Shown here in pieces: positions 25,006-36,473 of a stretch of 64,000 nt of DNA (position 1 is the first letter of the stretch; every line of letters begins with the position of its first letter). The notes beneath the pieces are model-generated. The model was not told the DNA's origin, did not search any database, and saw nothing but the letters and a program-made list of their open reading frames with translations. Location of the stretch: NCBI RefSeq assembly GCF_905220365.1, contig NC_061130.1, positions 1,805,501-1,869,500 on the forward strand. The letters are read 5' to 3'. Origin of the DNA: Vanessa cardui. Lineage: Eukaryota; Arthropoda; Insecta; Lepidoptera; Nymphalidae. A program made the translations under genes and the position numbers.

Positions 25006-25309
25006 TTGCTATGCCTGCGACCTTGTACGCGTTGAATTTAACAATAAAAATATATTATTGTACTCCTTATTATACCAGTTATCTACCAGTGAAAAAAATC
25101 CAGTGAAAAAGTGAAATAATCTCGGTTCCAGAGATTAGCCGGAACAAAAGACAGACAGACAGTACAACACGTACAAAAATTGTAAAACATGTCATTTTGG
25201 TATATATACCGTGTATACGTACATATACACTGACTAAAATAGGGCTATGTTAATATTACAAACAGACACTCCAATTTTATTATGTATGTATAGAGTATAG
25301 ATGTATAGA
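25006..25309 (-). mobile_element. Non-autonomous Helitron-like element, family B
   Basis: The minus-strand start is TCTATACATCTATACTC and the end is degraded (ggcatagcaaa). It contains agattagccggaacaaaaga and attacaaacagacactccaa. It lies about 0.5 kb from the CELF exon, in the downstream intron. Confidence 0.65.
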
Positions 25310-25357
25310 TAAGGAGTAAACATAATTCGCTTTGAAACGATAAACTGTCCTTGCTAA

Positions 25358-25520
25358 TATTATAATCTCGAAAGGTTGGATCTATGGATGTTTGTTATTA
25401 CATGCTATAATTTATAAAGATATTTTGTAAACTTACACTTCAAGAAAATCCTTCCTAGGCGACTTTTAATGCTTAAAACCTGACAACCAACTCATAAAAC
25501 CTGAACAAGGCCTAGGGTTA
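25358..25520 (+). mobile_element. Helitron-like fragment, decayed
   Basis: gctaatattataatctcgaa, ggatgtttgttattac and aaaacctgacaaccaactca are diverged family C-like words. Confidence 0.35.
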
Positions 25521-25784
25521 AAAATAGTACGTAATATACAGCAGATTTCACCTGAATATAATAATAAGAAACTTTATTTGTTTAAGGTATTGCACAAAAT
25601 ATCATTCGATTTTTAAAACGTATATACATATTAATGTTTATTGTTTTAATGTCTTATGTAAAACACAATAAGTTATTCTCTATATAAGACCGAATAATGT
25701 GTGTTGAGAATTATTACGAATAACATTTTAATTTTTGTATGTGATTAATATTGTCAATAATAAATGATTATAATGTAATCTTAC

Positions 25785-25867
25785 CCCAGGCAACGTCCTT
25801 TTTTCATGGAGTGCGGATTGTGCATTTGATGCACTTTCTGGATTAAAATATGTCAGGAATGCACACC
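25785..25867 (-). CDS. bru3: Internal exon of a CELF/Bruno RNA-binding protein (RRM1, bruno-3-like)
   Basis: On the minus strand an acceptor (ctattttgtttacag) is followed by 83 nt and then a donor (GGG|gtaaga). Only one frame is open: two bases completing a split Gly codon, then 27 codons beginning CAFLTYFNPESA and ending ALHEKRTLPG. With the split Gly this gives the RNP1 core (G-CAFLTY) and the following helix of a first RRM. The wording GCAFLTY...AQ.ALHE..TLPG is typical of the CELF3-6/bruno-3 branch; the arrest/bru1 branch usually has GCCFVT. From memory, vertebrate CELF genes also have an 83-nt exon in this position, followed by a 49-nt exon. CELF proteins bind U/G-rich RNA and control splicing, translation and decay. 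The rest of the protein is not in the window. The family is well supported; the exact paralogue is inferred. Confidence 0.88.
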
Positions 25868-26844
25868 CTGTAAACAAAATAGAAATATTTAAGTAAGTTA
25901 ATAGAACAAATCACAGAGAAACATTTACATAAAATCTATTAAATACTTATTGAGTTACATTATTGAAAGGTCTTTTTTTAGTCAATCAATATTACATTTT
26001 ATTTTTTCCAAACTTTTTCTTTCGTCATTATTGCTGTCTGACTTTAAAAGACAAAAAAAGTGAACTATAGAAACTATAGAATTCCAATTAATGCAATCGC
26101 AATGAGACCTTATGGTATAGTATTTTATATTTTGCGTTTTTGATGCAAAAATAGAACTTATTCTACACAATTTTTATTAAAATTCAAGAAGAATTTTCAA
26201 TTAACTTCGTTACCACATCAACAAACTAACCAACAAATACACTCGGACAGAAAAAAAAGCTTTGAAGTCATGTTTAAAAAAAAATCGCCGAGGAATCGAA
26301 ACGAACGGAAATTCATAGGCGCAGGAAATGAACACGTTGCAATACAAGATGGTAGCGATTTACCGTTGGACGTTTGAATGCAAAATTTAGTTGGAAAATT
26401 TTTGAAATGCATTTGATTCCCGTGGGAATACGGTTTTTGGGATGCCAGTTTTATTTTATACTTTGTAAGGCTTTTGTTATATTGACGTTTTAGAGGTTTG
26501 TAAACTTATGTTATAAAGTACTATAGTTACGTCTGAAAAGCTGAGAGAATAGATTTTAAAGAGATGACTTTTATGTTATAATAATAGTTGTAAATTATTT
26601 GAGAAATATGGAAAAAAAGCCGAAACAGAATACTTTTGTAATTAAATCAAAAAATATTAAATAGAAAAAGAAATTGAAAACATGCATTGATTACGAGTAC
26701 AGAGATAACTAAATACTACAGAACCTATGGGGTTCTAACTCTCAATAGCTGTATTTTTTATATTTATTCAAATGTATACATGTATACGCCAAGCGTATAA
26801 TATTAAAAGTATATACTCTCTAACTACAGCTTTGCTTCTGAGTA

Positions 26845-26940
26845 ACATAGTTCCGATTGAAAGGATACTTAAGATGTTAAACACATTGATAGGCAAGTGA
26901 CATAACATCTTAGTTCCCAATTCTGCTAGCTTGTTATTGA
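26845..26940 (+). repeat. Repeat family D, partial
   Basis: tccgattgaaaggatactta and gacataacatcttagttccc are the recognisable family words. Confidence 0.4.
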
Positions 26941-27114
26941 TGTGAAAAATGTATATAACTTCGTACAGTGCTTATGTATTATAAAGCGACTAACTCAATT
27001 CAAATAATTTGTAAAAAGAAAACTAATAATGAAAGCATATTATTCGATACTTTATTATATTGATGGTAAAAAAGCGTGGAGATACTTTTTGACTTCTGAA
27101 TAAATGATACTCCG

Positions 27115-27275
27115 TTACATTTGTATTTAACTAATATAATTCTTTTTTTAAATTTAAAAAAACGTAGATTTTGTTTTTCTTGCCGGTTCTTCGTGCTAAT
27201 ATTTGAATTCCGAACCGGTGGAAGCTTAACAATATCGTTTGTAAAAAGACGCTTCAAAAGTACTTATGAATACCT
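27115..27275 (+). repeat. Retroposon family E, diverged
   Basis: ttcttgccggttcttcgtgc, ttccgaaccggtggaagctt and gcttcaaaagtacttatgaa. The 75-codon ORF here is repeat-derived. Confidence 0.55.
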
Positions 27276-27939
27276 ACATGTATATATACATATTTTTATT
27301 TTGACTATTTTTGAATGTACCCAAACAAACAGAATTCATTCTATTTGATTCATTATATTAATAGAAATATATATATATATATGTAGATAGTACGCGCAAT
27401 GGCTGTGTAGGTACTGGAGTTAATTGGTTTGTCTGTGTGAATGTGGATTACGCCGGCTGGCTTTGAAACGGACGGTCACGAGCTTTATTTTAAACTAGGA
27501 TTTGCCAGCGGATTCACTCGTATTATCTATGGGATCATCTCGATATGTTTTTTTAGGATTCCATTTTAATTTAATTCGCCTTTATGTGATATTTAAATTT
27601 TATGATTGAAACTAAATGTACTTTGTTTCTATTTGCTTAAATAATAAAGCAACATTTCAAATGATAATTATATTTTTCTCCAATGGTAATTATATTTCTG
27701 CAGTATCCAATACTTTAAGAAAATAATTTTATCAAACACACATTTTCAAAATATTCATCAATGTTGAACACAATAGAAATGATAAATAAAAAGTATGTTA
27801 AGTAAAGCTAAATCAAGTAATTATAATAATAAACTTATTCGGATATAGTATAATCAAACAAAATAAATAAAAAACAAACATAAAGGAAATGAAACAAGTA
27901 ACATATGATTAAAATAAAGTTTTATATTTCGAATACATG

Positions 27940-28110
27940 GCACTGTGACGTCACAAACAGGATAGCCACTCAGCTTACGTCGGCAACCTAAAAGCCTATA
28001 ACGTCAGGCCCTCGAGTTTCAGCGCTGATTTTCAGTTGACGTCATAAGTAAGAGCCGGTGAATATTTCTTCTCCGCTGACGGAGTTTTAGCCATGGAATA
28101 TTCCACTATG
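27940..28110. promoter_or_regulatory. Candidate regulatory block with paired CRE sites
   Basis: TGACGTCA occurs at 27946-27953 and again at 28037-28044, in unique, GC-richer sequence. A half-site AACGTCA lies between. Confidence 0.35.
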
Positions 28111-28407
28111 GGATGCTGGATATACAGATCTCGTTTTACATTACGCTTTTATGTTAATATAACATAACATTTTTAGCGTTGTCCAGATTTGAACCCAGAT
28201 AATATCTAAGTATTTTTTCCACTGAACATAAATGTATATCTATAATACATCGATTATTATACTATACTTTTATTAACAAAATTTTATTACGAATAAAAAT
28301 ATTTTTGGCTATTAATTTAAAAGTTTTATAAACAGTATTTAATATCTAATTAAGTTTATTTAATTTAAAAAATGAATTTATTTTATAATTAAATATAGTA
28401 AGATCAA

Positions 28408-28480
28408 TCATATCAAATCAAATCAAAATAAACTTTATTCAAGTAGGATTTTACAAGCACTTTTGAATCGTCATTTTATC
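28408..28480 (-). repeat. TTTGAT-tailed retroposon family E, tail fragment
   Basis: atcaaatcaaatcaaaataa then actttattcaagtaggattt: reversed 3' end of family E. Confidence 0.6.
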
Positions 28481-28584
28481 TTCCGTTCAAAGAATACGCT
28501 TCTGAAAATAATATTGCTGCAACTCCCGCGCCTTAAATTCTTTAAAAATAACCTACAGCTAATAGCTATAAAGTTTCATCCAGT

Positions 28585-28860
28585 CTCAAATCAAATCAAA
28601 ATAAACTTTATTCAAGAAGGCTTAATTTATTACAAATAAAGCTACCACCGGTTCGGAAAGTAGATTCTACCGAGAAGAACCGGCAAGAAACTCAGTGGTT
28701 ACTCTTTTTTAACATTTAAAAAATACAAAGTTATGTTAGTTAAATACAATTATTTAAATTAATATATACCGCTTGTAAGTCAATAGGTATTAACTACACG
28801 CCTTTTTATCATCTATAAAATCTTGTATCGAATAATATGCCTTTTTTACCAATGTATTTT
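28585..28860 (-). repeat. TTTGAT-tailed retroposon family E, long copy
   Basis: aaatcaaatcaaaataaact, gctaccaccggttcggaaag, ctaccgagaagaaccggcaa and gaaactcagtggttactctt, continuing to ctataaaatcttgtatcgaa. Confidence 0.65.
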
Positions 28861-29049
28861 TACAAACAATTTGAATTTACGAAACGGCTAAGTTAAAAAT
28901 GTCTGCGGAATTTTATTATAGAAACGAAAATGTATATAGTTCTTTTATAGTAAGTTTAATTCAGAAAATGCTGTTAGTGCATCTCGGCTAAATAACCAAT
29001 CAGTATTATTCACAAATTAAACAGATCAATAAACATCCTTAAACCCGTG

Positions 29050-29420
29050 CATTCGATTTGAAACCGCAACCACAAAACCCCCGGAAAATACCGCGTAAAT
29101 CATGACTTATCAAAACAAACTCCAATCGGAAACCAATAAACAGTATCTATCTAATCTACGACACGACCGTAATCCGACAATCGGCTCCGAATACCTACAC
29201 TAATTGCTGCGAAATAAGTACTATAGCACGCGAAATAATGTTACAATGCCGGTAATTTACGCCGGGCGGTCGTATTTGCATCGACGCTCGCCCGACCACC
29301 GACCACCGACCACTAATTAGCCAGGAGGTTTTATTTCAAAGCCGTTATCTAAGCCCTTGTAATCTGCTACCACCACGCCTATGCGCTGCAGGAAATAAAG
29401 TATTCGCATATCTGCTGTTG
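29050..29420. promoter_or_regulatory. Candidate conserved regulatory block
   Basis: It is unique in the window and richer in GC, with no open frame of note. It contains a perfect POU octamer ATTTGCAT (29274-29281), a homeodomain-type core CTAATTAG near 29313, and a triplicated gaccacc unit at 29293-29312. It lies about 3.3 kb upstream (in gene direction) of the CELF exon. The call is inference from composition. Confidence 0.35.
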
Positions 29421-29849
29421 ATCACGTAAACTTATGTAATTAATGACACTTATAGTTCACTTGTAGCTTTTTTATGAAATATTGAGAAATATTCTTCAGT
29501 ATTGAAATAGACTATAATTCAGTACTTTATTAATGTGAAAGAATAATAATGTAGGCCTCATTTAAACTATCGTTAATCGATTTTATGTAATATGTAATAA
29601 TGATAGTAAGTACTCTTTTCTCTGACGTTTTAATACAATTTCAGTCACGACTTTGGGAGATGTAAAATAGATAATTTCGACGTGAAAGGAAAAAATGTAA
29701 CATGTGAATTATAATACGTATTTTCACAGTGAAAAATGATTTTTGTTTATAATACTTTTCTATCTATATTCATCAATATTCTGGTTATACATTGGAATGC
29801 ATATGTTAGCTGTAAATAATTTCAAACATTCATAAATTAATACAGCTTT

Positions 29850-30050
29850 ACACGAGTCCGCACTCACACATACGTCACGCGGCCGCCATCTTGGAATACA
29901 ATAATAAGCAAGTCTTCATTGTATAATGAACCCACAACATTTAATTAGGAAAAATTCACGAAAAGTACCGCGCGTGAAGGAAAGTTTCCTGTCTCGTACG
30001 CTTAAAAGAAGCAGACTCGCTAAAGCCGAGAGAGAAAGTCTCTATCAATC
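29850..30050. promoter_or_regulatory. Candidate regulatory block with YY1/Pho-like site
   Basis: gcggccgccatcttgg (29880-29895) matches the YY1-type GCCGCCATCTTG motif (Pho core GCCAT). cgagagagaaag near 30027 is GAGA-like. There is no repeat similarity. Confidence 0.35.
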
Positions 30051-31357
30051 TAAAATATAAACAACCTAATTTACACCTAACGTCTTTAAATATAAGATTG
30101 ATTTTATAATGTATCTGAGTGAGATATATCTTTACAAACTGAAAAGTTAGCTTCGGTTTACATATTCGAGGCTAGCAGAAATTAGTTATGGATGACTATC
30201 AGGGAGGGGTTTAACAGTGTTTTCGATGTGGATTCGTCGCAATTTTAAATTACTCTGAAAATTTATTTTCTAGCATAGATACATAGAGGTTTGCTTACCT
30301 TTATGAAAAAATGTTAATATATGTTTTTATAAATTTGAAAAAAGAACTTACTAATAAGTAAGTGTGACTGTGGCGTTGACCTTCTGTTCCAAAATTTTGT
30401 ATACTGAGACGCAATTAAGAAGTATGTTCTTAGCAGTAGAAGTAATTCTATTATTTTAAGAAGTGGTTAAAATCTCTAACGGAGCTAAGATCAATGATCA
30501 GTCTGAGTAACTTTCGTCGGTTGTCCTCAGGTATTTTTTTTGGGTTAAGTGTTTAATTTGACTATTAATAACTAAGTGTAATGCTTCTATATTGAATAAA
30601 GGAATTTTAGTTTGAGTTGAGTACCATTTTTATTTGCACGCCTAACAGTATCTTAAAAATTGTTATGATTTAACTAGTCTTTAAATAAAGTACCAGATAC
30701 TAAGTTTATCGAGTACTTAATGTAAGAAATATACCTATATGTACATTATTTTATACTTTAAATATTATAATATTTATTGTTATATACTTATTTCATATCG
30801 GTCGTGTAGTTCATGGTATCTTGTAATATCTGAGTCACCATTTCCCTTGAGTCTATTACACTGAGTCTCTCATCCTTCCAACCAAATCATAGTTAATGTA
30901 GAGAAATTTTAATAATCAACGATAACGCTCGTACCACATCGTGTGTCTATGCGATATAATCGTGCAAAGTATGTATTTACGTGTACATATGTGCTCTGTG
31001 AATCAGCTGATACAAAGTATTGATGGCGCGGCGATGGCGTTAGATTTATTGATAAATGGATAATACGTTAAGCTATACAAAGTCTGTATTTTTTAGTAAT
31101 ATTAATATACTAAATATATAATATTCATCAGACACTCTTATCTTAGAAAATTTTAGTGGTTTTTTATTTCTTAGTTTTGTTTTATAAATCACGGTTTGTA
31201 TTCGAATACATTATTATTGACTAGTTCCGTGTCATATAAGCACAGTCTTAGTTATATTTCCTATAATTATTTTGATTAAACTTTGTCTTACCAAAAGTCT
31301 TGGCTTAACGATGTTAAAAATATCAATTCGAATTTTAATTCCTTAAAAATATGTCTT

Positions 31358-31607
31358 CAACAACAGCCTGTAAATTCCCACTGCTGTGCTAAAGGCCTCC
31401 TCTCCCTTTGAGGAGAAGGTTTGGAACATATTAATACAATAACACACCACGTTGTTCCAATGCGGGTTGGTGGAATACACATGTGGCAGAATTTCTATGA
31501 AATTTGTCACATGCAGGTTTCCTCACGGTGTCTTCATTGTTGTGTAGGTTTAAACCCGCAATCATCGGTTACGATGCACGCGTTCTAACCACTGGGCTAT
31601 CTCTTTT
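31358..31607 (-). mobile_element. SINE family 1 with 12-bp target duplication
   Basis: aaaatatgtctt occurs at 31346-31357 and 31608-31619. An aatacaataacacac stretch interrupts the body, and part of the 3' head is shortened near ttcattgttgtgtagg. Confidence 0.82.
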
Positions 31608-31734
31608 AAAATATGTCTTAATAACTAAAAAAAATACTCTCATTTCCATCAAAACATTCCACCGCCATACGAAATAATAAGCTCACAAAAATCTGTTTGT
31701 AGACATAATATTATCATATATCTCGTATATTTTT

Positions 31735-31830
31735 CCGTGCTCATTACCGCTTTAACAATATTACGCTGAAGGCACGACATTACGCGGCCCTTTGATGAGA
31801 CTTGAACAGCCGGCGGGCGTCTTGATTATA
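31735..31830. promoter_or_regulatory. Candidate conserved block
   Basis: Unique sequence with ttacgcggccctttgatgag and gccggcgggcgtcttgatta. CCTTTGATG resembles a TCF/Pangolin site. Confidence 0.25.
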
Positions 31831-32049
31831 CCATCCCATTATGTACTTTGAAAGGATGCATTCAGCCTAAGTAGCATTTATTTAACGTTAGAGTGCACAA
31901 GAAAGTAGGTATTAAATTCGAAATTTGGGTTCAAATTGTATTCGTTATAATGTAGTGTTTAATGCTTATACCTAATAATAATAGTGGAGGTATACATACA
32001 TTTAAAATTATAGATTGTTATAATGTATATATTGTATGAGTATTAATAT

Positions 32050-32287
32050 TGTAGGCGTGGAATTAATACCTGTTGAGTTCCGGGCAGGATATATTAATTT
32101 AAATAATTGTATTAACTAACATGACTGCATTTTTTTAAATGTTGAAAAAGAGTAACTACTGAGTTTCTTGTCGGTTCTTCTCAGTAGAATCTACTTTGCG
32201 AACCGGTGGTAGCTTTACTTCATTGTTAAATGACGATTCAAAAGTGCTTGTAAAAGCCTATTTGAATTAAGTTTATTTGATTTGATG
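32050..32287 (+). repeat. TTTGAT-tailed retroposon family E, long copy
   Basis: gtaggcgtggaattaatacc, gagtttcttgtcggttcttc, gcgaaccggtggtagcttta and tttatttgatttgatg tail. The ending is inferred to be the 3' end because of its simple repeats. Confidence 0.65.
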
Positions 32288-33271
32288 TCACATCTTTGGT
32301 ACAGATTTTGAAAAATCATTCCTATTTCCTGAATACTAATACTAGTATTAATATATAAAGGTATATTCTATGGTATATTTCAGATATCAAAGCTGGACAG
32401 TTTAAAGAATGTATTCGTTTAAAAACTAGCACCAAAAACTACGTTATCACTGCTTTAATTAATCACAAAGAGAGGATTCACAGTTGCCCGTCGGAAAACT
32501 CGCTTTTAATCTTATTTAGTTTAAAAGGGTAGTGTAGTTCCATCCAGTTGTGTGACTACTTTTGCTGACTTATTCTCGGAATCGCAGTTTGTTGTTCACT
32601 AGCATCAGATTTTGCCAAGAGGCCAGTAATGAGAACTTTGTTTCGATTCGAGTGTTCTATAATTAATTATTTGTCTGTGTACATTTTTTGATATTTAAAA
32701 ATCGAATTCATTATCTGTCTCTGTCTGGCACGTGTGTATTAATCGTAAAAATATGAAACAACAGACGATAAACGTTCCCTTACTGAACAATTGTTTTCTC
32801 TCTCTTATACAAGGTTTGGTGTAAGGCAGGTTGCATTTTCTAGAAGCTCTTATTGCTGGGCGATATATACTTGATTTGGCTAGCCAGAATTATTGAGACA
32901 ACTCTTCCGATACCTACGAGTTGAGATGAGATTTTGGATCAACTATGCTGGAATCACAGTATATGTTACAAATAACTATTCATTGTTCAGTTATATTCTT
33001 TATGATAAGTAACAAAAACGACTATATAGTGACGATTTCCTATTGAAGAAGTTACTGCCAGTGACTTCCGAGATAACAGTAGTGGTATTTTTCTTTCGCC
33101 CTTTCAAATATTTATAAAGGACATAGGGGCGATGTAGTGGCTTACTTGTTTGTTTGATATGTTCGCATCGGGGATACCTTAATGGGAATAGTTGAGTGTG
33201 AAGCGTTTGTTTTATTTATCGCTTACACTGATCTGACGTATAGAAAAGAATAATGCTATGAACGATTCGCC

Positions 33272-33450
33272 CCAGATTCGCACGGGTGCAATTTATTAAT
33301 AGAGAAAATGTTTTGATATAAATTTAATTTATACCTTATGGTACTTAAGAATAAGGTTGCTATTTATAAGTAAAGCTTTATTTAGATTTGATCATTAGTT
33401 CCAGAGATTACATAAAAACAAACAAATTTTAACCTTTTTATAACATTAGA
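33272..33450 (-). mobile_element. Helitron-like fragment (families A/C mixed)
   Basis: The left end gattcgccccagattcgcac is the reverse of the family A 3' end. The right end tccagagattacataaaaac followed by ttataacattagaata is like a family C 5' end. A composite or a third family is possible. Confidence 0.45.
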
Positions 33451-33559
33451 ATATATTGAGATTGTACAATACTTTTAACGTAACATTATATGTATATACA
33501 TATCTATTATCTAGCGGCTTGATAAATCCACATAAATAGAAAATATTACTTAAAAAATA

Positions 33560-33672
33560 TCTACTTTCCGAACCGGTGGTAGCTTCACTTAATTGTAAAA
33601 TGACGATACAAAAGTGCTTGTAAAAGCCTACTTGAATAAAGTTTATTTTGATTTGATTGATTTGATTTGATT
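33560..33672 (+). repeat. Retroposon family E, 5'-truncated
   Basis: ccgaaccggtggtagcttca, aaagcctacttgaataaagt and a TTTGAT repeat tail. Confidence 0.65.
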
Positions 33673-34169
33673 ATAATTTTCTAAAACTACAAAATTATAT
33701 AATTTTAGTTTCAAATTTAATTTTTAAGTCTGTTTGTTTCATAGTTGTAATCCGAAAATGTCTCGTTACGCAAAGTTCTCTACAATTATAAGAGCCTGTT
33801 GTAATAATTTAACTAAGCGATTTTTTTTAAATATATAATAGGTATGTGGAGTATCACGGGTTTGGTTTAAAGAATAGCTATTACTATTTAACACTGAATT
33901 AATTATCACAGTTTTCATTTTCAATTTAAATATTTATACCGCGTTTTTGTTTCAAATATGGAATGGAATAATGAATGGAAACTAAATAACCAGTGAATGA
34001 ATAAGTGACCACATCCCATAGACATTCCTTACACCGCGAAGCGATATTATATATACGGTGCATTTAATTACATTGCCTCATTTATCCTTCCAAAATGATG
34101 TCACTGTCACCTGTATAACAGTTGATAGATTTATCGAAAGCATGATGATGTACAAACTTTAAATTAAAT

Positions 34170-34406
34170 GACGTGTTCCGTGTTCGATTAGTGTGTACAC
34201 CGGTTTTCATGGGTACGCCATTTGGAGGTACTGAGTTCGATTCCCAGCTGAGTCGTTATAGAAAATGTTCATTATTTTCTAGATTGTCTTGGATATTGGT
34301 GTTTGTGGTACCGTCTTCTGATTTTACATAACACAATTGCTTTAGCTACTTACATCGGGATCGGAGTAATGTATATGATTTTGTCCAATATTTATTTATT
34401 TATTAA
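34170..34406 (+). mobile_element. SINE family 2
   Basis: The head gttccgtgttcgattagtgt has decayed; then gtgtacaccggttttcatgg, gagttcgattcccagctgag and an ATTT tail. Confidence 0.78.
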
Positions 34407-34809
34407 ATAAAATGATATTCAACTAGAGTAACTCACTTGTCTAAAATATACAAAAGTAAATGTGTGTCTATATCGATCAAAGTGTTCTCAACTACAAATT
34501 AGCAGAACATGTGATTGGTCAAAATTTAATAATGTTATAAAATAAAATTCAATATAAATAAACGAAAAACCAAAGACTGCAAAATTTAATTAGTGAGTTG
34601 GTGATATTGTCCATATTTACAGTCAACGAAACGAAGTTTTGTTTTCAAGGATTCCTTCAAAGTTTTAGGCTGGTGACACACGGAAAAATTTATTTATAGC
34701 TTTGATATCTCGATATATTTCTAATGACTTTAATATTATTCTCGATCATTCTCGAAAGGTTTACAAACTTAAATTAATTTAAATGAAATGAAAAAAAGTC
34801 ACCCACCTA

Positions 34810-35078
34810 TCACTACATAGTATAAAACAAAGTCGCTTTCTCAGTCTCTATATCCCTATGTACGCTTAAATCTTTGAAACTACGCAACGGATTTTGATGC
34901 GGTTTTTTTTATAGATAGAGTGATTCGAGAGGAAGATTTTTGTATATAATACATGGACAATATAGTTAAGAAACATTGATAATTTTAGAAGTTTCTAATA
35001 TGATGTCGTATATAAATAAAATGTATGGTATATTTAGTATCAGCATTACACCCGTGCGAAGCCGGGGCGGGTTGCTAG
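34810..35078 (+). mobile_element. Non-autonomous Helitron-like element, family A, copy 2
   Basis: It starts TCACTACATAGTATAAAAC and ends CTAG after a GC-rich stretch with an ACCCG...CGGGT stem. It is flanked by A (34809) and T (35079). This is the cleanest family A copy and has no coding capacity. Confidence 0.75.
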
Positions 35079-36178
35079 TATTTAATAAATGGTTAAAAGA
35101 ACGATACTATAACTGTAAATTGTGATCAAAGCGAGCTAGTATTGATTAAACGAAACTAGTATCCTTGTTTTATAAATATTACGCGTAAAAATTTTAAGGT
35201 CCGCAATAAAAGTATATTTGTTTTAGAATCTGTATCTACGTATGTTGGTATCCTTATACCGAATATGAAACTGCACTTGGCATGCTCCCCTGTTTTCTCA
35301 TTTCGCCAGATCTTGTCTAAGTTGTTTCGCAAAGAACATAATAATGATTGTTTTAACAGACTATACTTCTATACATATTTATATAATTAAAAAATAATAA
35401 TAAAATTATTTTTATAATACTTCAAGATAGGTGGACGTTCTCAATTTTTAAGTTTTTATTTTCATATGTATGTTAATTTCGTGTACTTGCGTTTTATTTT
35501 TGTGCAAAAAGGTTTTATTGCGTAATGATATTTTATAATGCTGAATAACTAGGCTCCTTAGTTAATAATATGAATAATATTATTAACTATTTTTTAAATC
35601 CTAAAGAAAAAAATAATAATTACGTCATACATTACCTAAAAAGAGCTAATTTTAAAAATTACATGAAAAAAAGTAAAAATAAGACTATACGGCCTTTTTT
35701 CACTGTACAATATGGGATCTGACAAGGTACTGAAATCATTGCGGTGACTTTTTGACCTTTCTTGAATTAGTAAGGACAATATCCGTACGTATAGCTAAGA
35801 ACGATTACTTTCCTACCAGTGTATACGGTAATATAATAATGAATTTTCAATTTCAAAATTCGAATATTAATAATTTTCAATTTTTTTTTTCTTAATTTAT
35901 TAACTTGATAATTTGACTTTTCACTAGTTATCTCAGTATTAGCAAATATAATGTGATTATAGGAATAAAATACACATATACGACCGACTAATCTCAAGAT
36001 GGTCAAGTGTCTAGAAAGCTTGAATCTTCTAAGATTTCTAAAACAAGAACTTAGTTGAAGAGCGCGTGTTGTAAATTCGGGTAAGCTTCACATCATTAAA
36101 TTATGCTAATAATTCATATTTAATCCGATAAAATAAACTTATTAAGGTAATCTACACGTGTAAAATAAAGATCACCTA

Positions 36179-36473
36179 CAACAACAGCCTGTAAATTCCC
36201 ACTGCTGGGCTAAAGGCCTCTTCTCCCTTTAAGGAGAAGGTTTGGAACATATTCCACCATGCTGTTCCAATGCGGGTTGGTGGAATACACATGTGGCAGA
36301 ATTTCTGTGAAATTTGTCACATGCAGGTTTCCTCACGATGTTTTCCTTCACCGAGCACAAGATGAATTATAAAGACAAATTAAGCACATGAATCAGCGGT
36401 GCTTGCCTGGGTTTGAACTCGCAATCATCGGTTAAGATGCACGCGTTCTAACCACTGGGCCATCTCGACTCTT
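36179..36473 (-). mobile_element. SINE family 1, near full length, 11-bp target duplication
   Basis: aagatcaccta flanks the 295-bp element exactly (36168-36178 and 36474-36484). A box (gagatggcccagtggttaga on minus) and B box (gagttcaaaccca) are intact, with an (acaacaac) tail at the left. It is the best reference copy here. Confidence 0.9.

Larger units (their letters stand above)
1..25784 (-). other. Downstream intron of the CELF/bru3 gene (partial)
   Basis: It begins with the donor gtaaga just below the exon. The next CELF exon, normally a short one encoding a peptide like MNRPIQVKPADSE, was searched for as its reverse complement and not found, so this intron would exceed 25 kb. A nested or alternative exon is possible (see 5032-5250). 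Stretches with nothing recognisable: 295-670, 1970-2375, 2580-3240, 3490-5020, 5300-6215, 7130-7720, 8285-8660, 9240-9730, 9945-10410, 10745-11295, 11510-11975, 12200-12645, 13500-13975, 14480-15600, 15710-16265, 16495-17145, 17230-18035, 18410-19250, 19490-20210, 21245-21615, 21880-22665, 23090-23510 and 23935-24430. The 12240-12345 stretch contains an AATAAA in a GC-richer context that might be an old LTR or transcript end; I could not confirm this. Confidence 0.6.
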
